Shown: in pieces, positions 1-7,935 of the stretch | Layout: each line of letters opens with the position of its first letter | Numbering within the stretch: position 1 is the first letter of the stretch | NCBI GenBank assembly: GCA_900472605.1 | Contig: UCJD01000025.1 | Coordinates: 37,291-101,290 of the forward strand | Direction of reading: 5' to 3' | Source: Hyphomicrobiales bacterium | GTDB lineage: Bacteria; Pseudomonadota; Alphaproteobacteria; Rhizobiales; Rhizobiaceae | Length of the DNA stretch: 64,000 nt | Translations under genes and position numbers: made by a program | Notes under the pieces: generated by a model | The model's input: the letters and a program-made list of their open reading frames with translations, nothing else | What the model was told of the DNA's origin: nothing | The model's database searches: none

Positions 1-320
1 TCGCGGCCGAGGAACATGTTGTCGGCGATCGAGAGTGCCGGTGACAAGGCTAGGTTCTGGTAGACGGTCTCGATGCCGGCCTTGCGGGCCTCGATGGGCG
101 ACGAGAAGTGGATCGGCTGGCCCTCCAGCCGGATCTCTCCCTCGTCGGGACGCACGGCGCCCGAGATCGCCTTGATCAGCGAGGATTTGCCGGCGCCGTT
201 GTCGCCGATGACGGCCAGGATTTCACCAGGATAGAGATCGAAGTCGGCATGATCGAGGGCGGTGACGCGGCCGTAACGCTTGACCAGACCGCGCGCCATG
301 AGAAGAGGTTCCGTAGCCAT
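1..320 (-). CDS. frcA: Sugar ABC transporter ATP-binding protein, FrcA-like (partial, cut by window edge)
   Basis: Only the first ~106 codons are in the window; the gene continues beyond position 1. The protein powers import of a monosaccharide (fructose by analogy with S. meliloti Frc) at the cytoplasmic face of the inner membrane. The Walker A motif GDNGAGKS lies at residues ~39-46 and a Q-loop (VYQNL) near residue 88, both typical of the first ABC half of this family. Its ATG shares one base with the frcC stop codon (TGATG), so the two are translationally coupled. The specific sugar is inferred from the neighbours. The sequence could also be read as a generic CUT2 ATPase. Confidence 0.88.
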   Translation of the reverse strand, partial: MATEPLLMARGLVKRYGRVTALDHADFDLYPGEILAVIGDNGAGKSSLIKAISGAVRPDEGEIRLEGQPIHFSSPIEARKAGIETVYQNLALSPALSIADNMFLGR

Positions 321-1399
321 CAGCCTGCTGCCTTTCTGATCCACTGATCAATTCCAACGGCTGCGATGATGAGCACGCCGATCAAGAGATAGGTCCATTG
401 AACGTCTGTTCCGAGCAGGCGCAGCCCGAGCGAGAAGACGCCGACGATGAGCGCGCCGAACATCATGCCGAGGATGGAACCACGGCCGCCGAAGAGCGAG
501 ATGCCGCCAATCACCACCGCGGTAATGCTCTCGATGTTGGCGAACTGTCCGGCTGTCGGCGACACCGAGCCGATGCGGCCGATCAAGGCCCAGCCGGCGA
601 GCGCGCAGATAAGGCCCGAGAGGACATAGGTGGAGATCAGCATGCGCTTGACGTTGACGCCGGAGAGGCCCGCGGCTTCCGGATCGTCGCCGACGGCATA
701 CAGGTGCCGGCCCCAGGCCGTGTGGTTCAGCACGTACCAGAGGAGCGCGACGAGCAGCACCATGGCGATGACGCCATAGGTGAAGACCGCGCCGCCGATG
801 CGGAACGTGTCGCCGAAAATCTGCAAGAGCGGCGCCGTGGTCTCGATTTCCTGGGCGCGGATCGTCTCGTTGGCGGAATAGAGGAAGTTCGTCGCGAGAA
901 CGATCTGCCACATGCCGAGCGTGACGATGAAAGGCGGCAGCTTCATGCGGGCGACGAGCCAGCCGTTGATAAAGCCGCATAGCGCGCCAACGGCGAAGCC
1001 GCAGAGGATGGCGAGTTCTACCGGCAGGCCGTAGCGGAAGACGAACTGGCCCATGACGACAGACGACAGCACCATGATGGCGCCGACCGACAGATCGATA
1101 CCGGCCGTCATGATGACGAGCGACTGCGCCGCGCCGACGATGCCCGTGATCGCCACCTGCTGAAGGATGAGCGTCAGCGAGAAGGCGGAGAAGAACTTGG
1201 TGCCCAAGAGGAGGCCGAAGATGACCAGCGACAGCACGAGCACGATCAGCGATACCGCCGATGGGCTCGAATGCAGAAAATGCCGGAACCTTTGAAGGAA
1301 ACTCTTGTCGTCCGTGTCGAACGAGGCGACATCGGTCGAGCTCTCCTTGAGGACTTTTTCGTAATCGTGATGCGGCGATGCCGCGGTTGGCTCACTCAT
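320..1399 (-). CDS. frcC: Sugar ABC transporter permease FrcC
   Basis: A 359-residue inner-membrane permease of the CUT2 (ribose/fructose) class. A ~45-residue polar cytoplasmic N-terminus precedes about eight to ten hydrophobic segments. The family signatures AGIDLSVGAIM and the EAA-like loop GDDPEAAGLSGVNVKR are visible. It forms the channel through which FrcB-delivered sugar passes, driven by FrcA. The start is supported by GGGAGGAA a few bases upstream of the ATG. It lies between frcB (289 bp upstream) and frcA (1-bp overlap). The assignment to fructose rests on gene order and on remembered similarity to the S. meliloti frc operon; ribose or another monosaccharide is possible. Confidence 0.9.
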   Translation of the reverse strand: MSEPTAASPHHDYEKVLKESSTDVASFDTDDKSFLQRFRHFLHSSPSAVSLIVLVLSLVIFGLLLGTKFFSAFSLTLILQQVAITGIVGAAQSLVIMTAGIDLSVGAIMVLSSVVMGQFVFRYGLPVELAILCGFAVGALCGFINGWLVARMKLPPFIVTLGMWQIVLATNFLYSANETIRAQEIETTAPLLQIFGDTFRIGGAVFTYGVIAMVLLVALLWYVLNHTAWGRHLYAVGDDPEAAGLSGVNVKRMLISTYVLSGLICALAGWALIGRIGSVSPTAGQFANIESITAVVIGGISLFGGRGSILGMMFGALIVGVFSLGLRLLGTDVQWTYLLIGVLIIAAVGIDQWIRKAAG

Positions 1400-1499
1400 G
1401 GATGTTCCTCCCGGAATCCCGTCTGCTCTTCATGCGCGGGACGATTGCATGTGAGTGGTGGTCTTTCCCCAGGCCTGCCTTGCGGCCGCCTGGGGTTAA

Positions 1500-1680
1500 A
1501 GTCGCTCTATCGGGAAAGCCCCCTCTGGCCTGCCGGCTGCCGGGGTCGAGCCACTTGTCTCGACCCGCTCTTCGAGCCCCCGATAAGGGGGGAGAAGACT
1601 TGCGGCACCCACTTGCCCCAATCGAGGCTCAGTGGGTCAGGCCCTCCCCTTTGTGGGGAGGGTTGGGAGGGGTCTTGGGC
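1500..1680. repeat. Rhizobial-type intergenic palindromic repeat between frcB and frcC
   Basis: The frcB-frcC spacer holds GC-rich mosaic repeat material. The clearest part is the hairpin CCCTCCCC-TTTGT-GGGGAGGG (1643-1662) followed by GTTGGGAGGGG. The same motif recurs twice at 20535-20680. In the transcript the hairpin lies about 16 bases after the frcB stop codon. There it could stabilise the binding-protein mRNA or lower expression of frcC and frcA; that role is inferred. Confidence 0.7.
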
Positions 1681-1688
1681 CCGATCGC

Positions 1689-2714
1689 TTAGCCCCAGCA
1701 CTTGCCAAGGCCTTCCTTGGTGTCGATCGACTTGACGCCGGAGACGGGCTTGTCGGTGACGAGCGTCACGCCGGTGTCGAAGAAGTTCTTGCCTTCGGTC
1801 GGCTTCGGCTTTTCGCCGCTGTCTGCGAACTTCTTGATCGCCTCGATGCCAAGCGCTGCCATCTGCAGCGGGTACTGTTGCGAGGTGGCGCCGATAACGC
1901 CATCGGCGACGTTCTTGACACCCGGGCAACCGCCATCGACGGAGACGATCAGCACGTCCTTTTCGCGGCCGACAGCCTTCAGCGCTTCATAGGCGCCGGC
2001 GGCAGCCGGTTCGTTGATGGTGTGGACGACGTTGATGGTCGGGTCCTTCTGGAGAAGGTTTTCCATCGCGGTACGGCCGCCTTCTTCGTTGCCGTTGGTG
2101 ATGTCGTGGCCGACGATGCGCTTGTCATCCTCGTCGCCGATCTTGTTCGGGTCCTTGGGGTCGATGCCGAAGCCCATCATGAAGCCCTGGTCGCGGAGCA
2201 CGTCGACGGACGGCTGCGACGGCGTCAGGTCGAGGAAGGCAACCTTGGCATCTGCTGCCTTGTCGCCCAGCGTTTCCTTGGCCCACTGGCCGATCAGCTT
2301 GCCGGCGAGCAGGTTGTCGGTGGCAAAGGTCATGTCGGCGCTGTCGATCGGCTCCAGCGGGGTGTCGAGCGCGATGACGAGCAGGCCGGCGTCGCGGGCC
2401 TTCTTGACGTTCGGCACGATGCCCTTGGTGTCGGAAGCGGCAATCAGGATACCCTTGGCGCCATCGGCGATGCAGGTCTCGATCGCAGCCACCTGGCTTT
2501 CCGAGTCACCATCGATCTTGCCGGCATAGGATTTCAGGTTGACGCCGAGTTCCTTGGCCTTGGCGGTCGCGCCTTCCTTCATCTTGACGAAGAAGGGGTT
2601 GGTATCGGTCTTGGTGATGAGGCAGGCGGAGACGTCCGCAGCCTGCGCGGGCGCCGAAAAGGCGACGCCAAGAGCCAGCGCGGCAACAGCCGCCGAAATC
2701 ACTGATGTCTTCAT
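1689..2714 (-). CDS. frcB: Sugar ABC transporter periplasmic substrate-binding protein FrcB
   Basis: A 341-residue periplasmic binding protein of the ribose/fructose (Peripla_BP_4) class. It begins with a signal peptide of ~25 residues ending SAPAQA/A. The mature protein starts with the typical [15 protein letters not shown] first strand and helix, and contains [17 protein letters not shown] and VDGGCPGV ligand-pocket motifs. The ATG at 2714 was preferred over a longer reading because GGGAGGAG sits 5 bases upstream and the signal peptide begins there. It is the first gene of the frcB-frcC-frcA transcript. The ribosome-binding site CTGGGAGGAG is perfectly complementary over 10 bases to loops of the sRNA at 7617-7740. 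Confidence 0.92.
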   Translation of the reverse strand: MKTSVISAAVAALALGVAFSAPAQAADVSACLITKTDTNPFFVKMKEGATAKAKELGVNLKSYAGKIDGDSESQVAAIETCIADGAKGILIAASDTKGIVPNVKKARDAGLLVIALDTPLEPIDSADMTFATDNLLAGKLIGQWAKETLGDKAADAKVAFLDLTPSQPSVDVLRDQGFMMGFGIDPKDPNKIGDEDDKRIVGHDITNGNEEGGRTAMENLLQKDPTINVVHTINEPAAAGAYEALKAVGREKDVLIVSVDGGCPGVKNVADGVIGATSQQYPLQMAALGIEAIKKFADSGEKPKPTEGKNFFDTGVTLVTDKPVSGVKSIDTKEGLGKCWG

Positions 2715-2880
2715 GTACTCCTCCCAGAGTGTGGCCGGCGAGCCCCTTGGCTTGGCCGGAATTGACGAGCACGAACGCCGCCTTCGAATACCGCCGATGG
2801 CTTCCTCCAAGCCGTTCCGTGCTGTTTACGATGCTAATTAAGGGCGAAAGAATTTGGCTTGTCAATAAATAAATCCAATT

Positions 2881-2893
2881 GAATTATTAATTC
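2881..2893. promoter_or_regulatory. Perfect AT-rich palindrome, candidate operator of the frcB/frcR divergent promoters
   Basis: GAATTA-T-TAATTC is a perfect 6-1-6 inverted repeat in the AT-rich core (about 2820-2900) of the 235-bp region between the divergent frcB and frcR genes. It lies 57 bases from the frcR start codon. ROK repressors commonly bind AT-rich palindromes in such regions, so it is a plausible FrcR site. No convincing -35/-10 pair was found. Confidence 0.45.
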
Positions 2894-2949
2894 CTTGTGG
2901 CATGCTTGGCGAAAATAACGCATAGGCCGATCAATGGGAGGAGTGGCCA

Positions 2950-4197
2950 ATGTCGTCCATGAGAGGTCCGGTTCACCTGCCGGCCCAGCTGCCCGGCGTC
3001 AGTCCGGCAGGCGGCGCGAACCAGGTTCGGGTTCGCGCTTACAACGAAAGATTGGTGCTTTCGCTGGTGCGCCTGCATGGTGCCCAGTCGAAGGCGGATA
3101 TCGCACGCCGCACGGGCCTTTCGGCGCAAACCGTGTCGGTGATCATGCGCGTGCTGGAAAAGGAAGGCCTGCTTTCGCGCGGTGAACCGATCCGCGGACG
3201 CGTCGGGCAACCATCCGTTCCGATGCGGCTCAATCCCGACGCGGTCTATTCCTTCGGCGTGAAGATGGGGCGGCGCAGCGCCGATCTGGTGTTGATGGAT
3301 TTCGTCGGCAAGATCCGCATGCAGCTGCATGTGACCTACGCCTACCCGCTGCCCGACGTGTTTCTCAACTTCATCGTATCCGGCATCCAGGAGCTGGAAA
3401 GCCGGCTAAGTGAAGACGAGCGCAGCCGCATCGCCGGCGTCGGCATCGCGGCACCTTTCGAATTGTGGAACTGGGAAGAGGAAGTGGGTTCGCCGAAGGG
3501 CGCGATGGATGTCTGGCGCGATTACGATCTGCATGCCGAGGTGGCGGCTAGCCTCCCCTACCCCGTCTATCTGCAGAACGACGCGACCAGCGCCTGTGGC
3601 GCGGAACTCGTCTTCGGCATCGGTCCGCAGCATCCCGATTTCGTGTATTTCTTCATCGGCTCCTTCATCGGCGGCGGCATCGTCTTGAACTCGGCGATCT
3701 TTTCCGGCCGGACCGGCACGGCTGGCGCGATCGGCCCGCTGCCGGTCCGCGGCAAGAACGGCGAGACGCTGCAGCTGCTAGAAGTCGCCTCGATCTTCGT
3801 GCTCGAAAACATGCTGCGTGATCGCGGCATCGATCCGGAGCCGCTGTGGTATTCGGCCGACGACTGGATCGACTTCGGCGAGCCGCTCGAATTGTGGATC
3901 CAGGATACCGCCAAGGCGCTGGCGCAGGGGATCGTCGCGGCCGCCTCGATCATCGATTTCAGCGCCGCGGTCATCGACGGCGGTTTCCCGGCCTGGGTTC
4001 GCGAGCGGATCGTTCAGGCGACGATCCACGAGGCCGACAATCTCGACCTGCAGGGCGTCGTCATGCCCGATATCATCGAGGGGGCGGTCGGCGCGCATGC
4101 ACGCGCCATCGGCGGCGCCAGTCTGCCGATCTTCGCCCGCTATCTCACGGACCAGAACGTGCTCTTCAAGGAGGTGGAGAATGCTGAAGGGACTTAA
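2950..4197 (+). CDS. frcR: ROK-family transcriptional regulator, likely repressor of the frc transporter
   Basis: A 415-residue ROK regulator. Residues ~45-78 form a MarR-like winged helix (SKADIARRTGLSAQTVSVIM), followed by a sugar-kinase-like ROK fold with the conserved LQNDATSACGAE segment. The CxCGxxGCxE zinc cluster of many ROK proteins is absent, so this is probably a sugar-sensing regulator without zinc. GGGAGGAG at 2936-2943 supports the ATG. It is divergent from frcB and overlaps the next gene by 17 bases. Repression of frcBCA relieved by sugar is inferred from this arrangement. Confidence 0.85.
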   Translation: MSSMRGPVHLPAQLPGVSPAGGANQVRVRAYNERLVLSLVRLHGAQSKADIARRTGLSAQTVSVIMRVLEKEGLLSRGEPIRGRVGQPSVPMRLNPDAVYSFGVKMGRRSADLVLMDFVGKIRMQLHVTYAYPLPDVFLNFIVSGIQELESRLSEDERSRIAGVGIAAPFELWNWEEEVGSPKGAMDVWRDYDLHAEVAASLPYPVYLQNDATSACGAELVFGIGPQHPDFVYFFIGSFIGGGIVLNSAIFSGRTGTAGAIGPLPVRGKNGETLQLLEVASIFVLENMLRDRGIDPEPLWYSADDWIDFGEPLELWIQDTAKALAQGIVAAASIIDFSAAVIDGGFPAWVRERIVQATIHEADNLDLQGVVMPDIIEGAVGAHARAIGGASLPIFARYLTDQNVLFKEVENAEGT

Positions 4198-4657
4198 CCC
4201 GATCCTGAGCCCCGAGCTGCTCTCGACGCTGCGCGCCATGGGCCACGGAGACGAGATCGCCATCGTCGATGGCAATTACCCGGGCCTCGAGGATGCGCGA
4301 CGGCTGATCCGGCTCGATGGGCACGGCATCATCCCCGTGCTCGATGCCGTCTTGAGCGTATTGCCGATCGACGAGTTCGTGCCGGAGGCAATCTTCCGCG
4401 CCACCGTGAAGGGAGAGCGCGACAGGCTCGACCCCGTGCACGAGGAGATGATCGACTGCTGCGCGCATTACGAGCCGCACCGGCAAGTGGTGCCGCTGGT
4501 CGGGCCGGACTTCTACAACAGGGTCAAAGCGGCGCATGCGCTGATCCAGACCAGCGAACCGCGCCTCTATGGCAACATCATCCTGCGCAAGGGCGTGATC
4601 CATCCGGGCAAGCCGGGCGACAAGAGCAAAGCTCCGGTCGACCCGTTTCCCTACTGA
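4181..4657 (+). CDS. fucU: RbsD/FucU-family sugar mutarotase
   Basis: A 158-residue member of the RbsD/FucU family, which interconverts the anomers of sugars such as ribose and fucose after uptake. The N-terminal signature RAMGHGDEIAIVDGNYP contains the conserved histidine and aspartate of the active site. The C-terminal YGNIILRKGVI strand is also typical. The gene starts inside the 3' end of the ROK regulator (17-base overlap), so the two are coupled and probably serve the same imported sugar. It converges on the next gene with only 15 bases between stop codons. FucU-like versus RbsD-like specificity cannot be decided from sequence alone. Confidence 0.82.
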   Translation: MLKGLNPILSPELLSTLRAMGHGDEIAIVDGNYPGLEDARRLIRLDGHGIIPVLDAVLSVLPIDEFVPEAIFRATVKGERDRLDPVHEEMIDCCAHYEPHRQVVPLVGPDFYNRVKAAHALIQTSEPRLYGNIILRKGVIHPGKPGDKSKAPVDPFPY

Positions 4658-4672
4658 GATACCCCTCGGCGA

Positions 4673-5710
4673 TCAGATCTCGCCGGCCAGCGGTCCCCAG
4701 ACATCCGTCAGCGCAAAGCCGCCCGGATGCGGATCGAAGGGATCGAGCGCCACCTGCGACAGGCCGAAGGTGAAGCCGCGCCCCGTGATGGTGGGGATGA
4801 CCGCCGGGCGGCCGGCGACCGTGGTTTCGGCGAGAAGCCCGACCTCGAATTCGGAATCGATGATCGAGCGCGACTTGAAGACGTCGCCGACCTTTGCCTT
4901 GCCGCGCGCATGCAGCGTCGCGAGATTGGCAGAATTGCCGGTGCCGCAGGGCGAGCGGTCGGCGCGGCCCGGCCACATGGTGGTGCAGGTGCGCACCGTA
5001 CCGTCGGCTTCGAGATCGCGGAACATCACATAGGCGACGCCCGAAATCGCCGGGATCTCAGGATGGACGACCTTGATCTCGCGGTTGATCTTTTCCTTGA
5101 TCACCATGCCGGCGCTGACGAGCGCGGCGGCATTGGACTTGGCGATCGTCAGGCCGATCTGGCCGACATCGACCAGCGCGTAGAAGATGCCGCCGTAGCA
5201 GAGGTCGAGCTTGATCGTGCCCCACGCCTCGGTCTCCAGGGATACGTCGAGCTCGTGCACGAAGGACGGGACCATGGTGAGCTTGACCTTCTCGCAGCGG
5301 CCGTCGCGGCAGGTCGCCGTCGCCTTGACGAGGCCGGCCGCCGTTTCCAGCGTGACCACCGTTTCCGGCTCCTGCATCTCGACGATGCCGGATTCAAGCA
5401 GCGCCGTGGTGACGCAGATCGAGTTTGACCCTGAGCTCGCATGCGCCTGATCCGGCTGCAGGATGATGAAGGCGGCATCGGCATCCGGGTGCTTGGGCGG
5501 CAGCAGCAGGTTGACGGAGCCGATCGGCGCGCCGCGCGGCTCGAGGCAGAGGAAGCGGCGAAGCTCCTGGCCCTTGGGATCGGTGTTCAGCCAGTGCAGC
5601 TGCTCGGCCACCGTGTTGCCCGGGATCTTCGGAACGCCGCCGATCGCGACCTTTCCGATTTCACCTTCGGCGTGGACATCCAGAAGCTGGATCGTGCGCT
5701 TCCATCTCAT
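4673..5710 (-). CDS. Proline racemase superfamily enzyme, Ser/Cys type (4-hydroxyproline 2-epimerase / trans-3-hydroxy-L-proline dehydratase candidate)
   Basis: A 345-residue proline-racemase-fold enzyme. The second catalytic loop is intact (SPCGTGNSA, Cys ~255). In the first loop the usual MCGH is replaced by SSGS (Ser ~93 in place of Cys, Ser ~95 in place of His). Members with a Ser/Cys pair are reported to dehydrate trans-3-hydroxy-L-proline and to epimerise 4-hydroxyproline. Cys/Cys members are racemases or epimerases, and Thr/Cys members are dehydratases. It follows an FAD dehydrogenase on the same strand (60-bp gap), which fits oxidation of the D-imino acid product. Labels such as 'proline racemase' would be misleading here. 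Confidence 0.85.
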   Translation of the reverse strand: MRWKRTIQLLDVHAEGEIGKVAIGGVPKIPGNTVAEQLHWLNTDPKGQELRRFLCLEPRGAPIGSVNLLLPPKHPDADAAFIILQPDQAHASSGSNSICVTTALLESGIVEMQEPETVVTLETAAGLVKATATCRDGRCEKVKLTMVPSFVHELDVSLETEAWGTIKLDLCYGGIFYALVDVGQIGLTIAKSNAAALVSAGMVIKEKINREIKVVHPEIPAISGVAYVMFRDLEADGTVRTCTTMWPGRADRSPCGTGNSANLATLHARGKAKVGDVFKSRSIIDSEFEVGLLAETTVAGRPAVIPTITGRGFTFGLSQVALDPFDPHPGGFALTDVWGPLAGEI

Positions 5711-5770
5711 CGGCGTCTCCCATCATCCGCCGGCAGAGCGACAACCTCGCCGCCGGCACTCTCTTATGTC

Positions 5771-7018
5771 TCAATAGCGGTCGATACGGAACGGCGTCAT
5801 GTCGACCGCGGGTTTGGCTCCCGTCACCATATCCGCGATCAGCTGCGCGGTCGTGGCCGAATAGGTGAGGCCGAGATGGCCGTGGCCTGTCGCGTACCAG
5901 ACGCCTGATATCTTCGAGGAGGGCGAGATGATCGGGATCGTATCGGGCAGCGCCGGGCGGTGGCCCATCCATTCGCTGGTGTCCTTGACCTGAAGGCCAG
6001 GCACGGCGCGCTGGGCATGACGGACGAGAACGCGGGCGCGGCGGAAATCGGGCGCGGCATCCAGTCCCGCCAGCTCGACATTGCCGCCGACGCGGATACC
6101 GCCAGCCGTCGGCGTGATCATGAAGGCGCGGTGCGGCCAGATCACCGAATGGCGCATGGAGACGCCCGGCTGCATGATCTGCGTGTGATAGCCGCGCTCG
6201 GTTTCGAGCGGGATCGGCTCCCCGAGCTTTTCCGCCAGGAAACGCGTGTGGACGCCCGCTGCCAGGACGACGAAATCGGCTGCGATAGGCTCTCCGTTTT
6301 CGAGCAGCACGACGGAGGTACCGTCGGCGTTCTTTTCGACGGTGCGGACGGCGCCGGACACGAAGGTGGCGCCGCGTTCGCGGGCGGCATCGGCGAGCTT
6401 CACCACGAGGCGATAGGGATCACGGATGGTCTTGTTGTCGGGCAGCAATACCGCCTTGGCGATCGATGGCGAAAGCGAGGGCTCCAGATCGCGGATGGCG
6501 GCGCCTTCGAGCACGTCGAAATCGAAATTGTAGCGGCGCATGAAATCGATGTGGCCGCGGTCGCCCGAAAATTCCGCCTCGGTCTCGTAGATCGCCAGGC
6601 AGCCCTCGTCAGTCATCAGCTCAGGTGCTGCGATCGTGTCCAGCATGGCACGGAAATCGGCGAGCGCCGGATTTGACAGGCTCATGCCCGCATCCTCGAT
6701 GTCACGCAGCCGGGAAGGACGGCCGGCAGCGATGAAGCGCAGGAACCATGGCGCCATCTTCAGCGCATAGGCAGGACGCAGCCAGACGGGACCTTCAGGA
6801 TCGAGCAGCCAGCGGGGGATCTTGCGCCAGGTATTGGGGCCGGAACCTGCGGCGAAATCGAGCGCGATGCTGGCCATGTTGCCATAAGAGGTGCCGCGCC
6901 CGGGCTCGCCCTTGTCGATCAACGTCACCTGTAAGCCGCGGCGCTGCAATTCGAGCGCGATCGCAGCACCGATGACACCTGCGCCGACAACCGCGACCGT
7001 CTGTTTCTTCTCGCTCAT
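5771..7018 (-). CDS. FAD-dependent D-amino-acid dehydrogenase family oxidoreductase (hydroxyproline context)
   Basis: A 415-residue DadA/DAO-type flavoprotein. The N-terminal Rossmann motif GAGVIGAAIALELQRRG (residues ~12-28) binds FAD, and the C-terminal GHGHLGLTYSATTAQLIAD segment is typical of the family. It should oxidise a D-amino or D-imino acid and pass electrons to the respiratory chain. With the Ser/Cys racemase-family enzyme immediately downstream, cis-4-hydroxy-D-proline is a reasonable substrate, as for S. meliloti HypO. No deaminase (hypD), aldehyde dehydrogenase (hypH) or transporter lies nearby, so the full pathway is not encoded here. GTGAGGG upstream supports the start. Confidence 0.85.
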   Translation of the reverse strand: MSEKKQTVAVVGAGVIGAAIALELQRRGLQVTLIDKGEPGRGTSYGNMASIALDFAAGSGPNTWRKIPRWLLDPEGPVWLRPAYALKMAPWFLRFIAAGRPSRLRDIEDAGMSLSNPALADFRAMLDTIAAPELMTDEGCLAIYETEAEFSGDRGHIDFMRRYNFDFDVLEGAAIRDLEPSLSPSIAKAVLLPDNKTIRDPYRLVVKLADAARERGATFVSGAVRTVEKNADGTSVVLLENGEPIAADFVVLAAGVHTRFLAEKLGEPIPLETERGYHTQIMQPGVSMRHSVIWPHRAFMITPTAGGIRVGGNVELAGLDAAPDFRRARVLVRHAQRAVPGLQVKDTSEWMGHRPALPDTIPIISPSSKISGVWYATGHGHLGLTYSATTAQLIADMVTGAKPAVDMTPFRIDRY

Positions 7019-7064
7019 CCCTCACCGCCCATTCGCGCGGCGGACCACACCGCCGACCGCACTG

Positions 7065-7074
7065 TGATATATCA
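7065..7074. promoter_or_regulatory. Perfect palindrome upstream of the imino-acid oxidation genes
   Basis: TGATATATCA is a perfect 10-bp palindrome about 47 bases upstream of the dehydrogenase start codon. GntR-type regulators of amino-acid catabolism often bind such short AT-rich palindromes. No regulator gene is adjacent, so this is only a candidate operator. Confidence 0.3.
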
Positions 7075-7211
7075 GAACATGCGCGACTTCCATCTGAATT
7101 TTGGGCCTTGGCTGAACGGGCGACGCCGCGCGTTCTGTGCAGGACGTCGTGAAACTTTCCGAACGTTCATTCCGTTTACCCGAGCAAAATTTCAGCGAAG
7201 GACCGCGCGCG

Positions 7212-7595
7212 ATGAAGGCTTTGCCCAGCATCTTCCTGTCGATTGTTCTGCTCTGCCCGTCACTCACCTTCGCCGGTGCGCTTGAGGAGGACGCGATACG
7301 TCACGACATCATCGGAAGGACCATCTATCTTGCGACACCGCTCGGCGGCGAACTGCCGCTCAACTACCACACATCAGGCGTGGTCGACGGCAGCGGCGAG
7401 GCGATAGGGCTCGGAAAATTCTTCAAGCCCAACGACCAGGGCAAGTGGTGGATCGATTCGAACCGGCTCTGCCAGAAATTCCGCACGTGGTACGACGGCG
7501 CGCCGATGTGTTTCGAACTTGAGAACGCAGGCCCCGGGAAGGTGAAGTGGACGCGCGACAACGGCCAGACTGGCGTGGCGAGAATAGGCAACTGA
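7212..7595 (+). CDS. Small secreted protein of unknown function
   Basis: A 127-residue protein with a signal peptide (MKALPSIFLSIVLLCPSLTFA, cleavage after about residue 21). The mature domain is rich in Gly, Trp and Tyr and has two cysteines (NRLCQKF and APMCFEL) that could form a disulphide in the periplasm. The pattern (IGRTIY..., KWWIDSNRLCQKF, CFEL, VKWTRDNG) resembles small secreted rhizobial proteins such as the DUF995 group, but I cannot confirm that family. The ATG at 7212 was chosen because the signal peptide starts there; an upstream extension adds an unlikely charged segment. No operon partner. It converges on the sRNA gene. Confidence 0.7.
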   Translation: MKALPSIFLSIVLLCPSLTFAGALEEDAIRHDIIGRTIYLATPLGGELPLNYHTSGVVDGSGEAIGLGKFFKPNDQGKWWIDSNRLCQKFRTWYDGAPMCFELENAGPGKVKWTRDNGQTGVARIGN

Positions 7596-7616
7596 AGCGA
7601 TCGGGGGGTCCAGAAT

Positions 7617-7740
7617 GGAAAAGAGCCCGGTGCGGGAGGAGGTGCACCGGGCTCTTGATCCTGACTGACAACTGGGAGGAGGAGTGTTGTCAGTCCGACG
7701 AAGGAGCGCTGGGAGGAGGAGTGCGCTGCCTTCGAGAAGA
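7617..7740 (-). ncRNA. Alpha-r14 / 'cuckoo'-type small RNA with three anti-Shine-Dalgarno hairpins (NfeR1-like)
   Basis: Read on the minus strand, three consecutive hairpins each display CUCCUCCC in the loop. Hairpin 1 (7699-7734) has an 11-bp stem with one bulge. Hairpin 2 (7663-7695) has a perfect 10-bp stem. Hairpin 3 (7621-7656) has a perfect 13-bp stem followed by a short U run and acts as the terminator. Three loops with anti-Shine-Dalgarno sequence in a ~120-nt transcript is the hallmark of alpha-r14 sRNAs of Rhizobiales (S. meliloti NfeR1 and relatives), also described as cuckoo RNAs. They act in trans by blocking ribosome-binding sites, often of transporter mRNAs. The 5' end is estimated; no clear -35/-10 was identified. 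Confidence 0.85.
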
Positions 7741-7898
7741 TAGATAGCCTATCGTTTCGATCCGGAATAGGGAAAATACCGCAACGCAGCAATGCATTAT
7801 ACGCATAACGCGATCCATCAAACCGCGGGCTGCCTTCGATTTTTGCACATCATTTCATCAAACCAGCAGGATATGGGCGATTTCGACCGTTGAGAGTC

Positions 7899-7926
7899 AA
7901 AGGCGGCAGCCGATGCCGCCGCCTTT
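7899..7926 (-). terminator. Hairpin after the gene at 7936-8307
   Basis: AAAGGCGGC and GCCGCCTTT form a perfect 9-bp stem ten bases beyond the stop codon of the upstream minus-strand gene. There is no T tract, so it may be a weak terminator or an mRNA-stabilising hairpin. Confidence 0.4.
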
Positions 7927-7935
7927 GCGACTGGA

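Noticed and set aside
7617..7740. Plus-strand reading of the hairpin cluster as a terminator array for the secreted-protein gene
   Set aside because: On the plus strand no T tract follows the hairpins and loops would carry GGGAGGAGG. The minus strand gives the known CUCCUCCC loops and a terminal U run.
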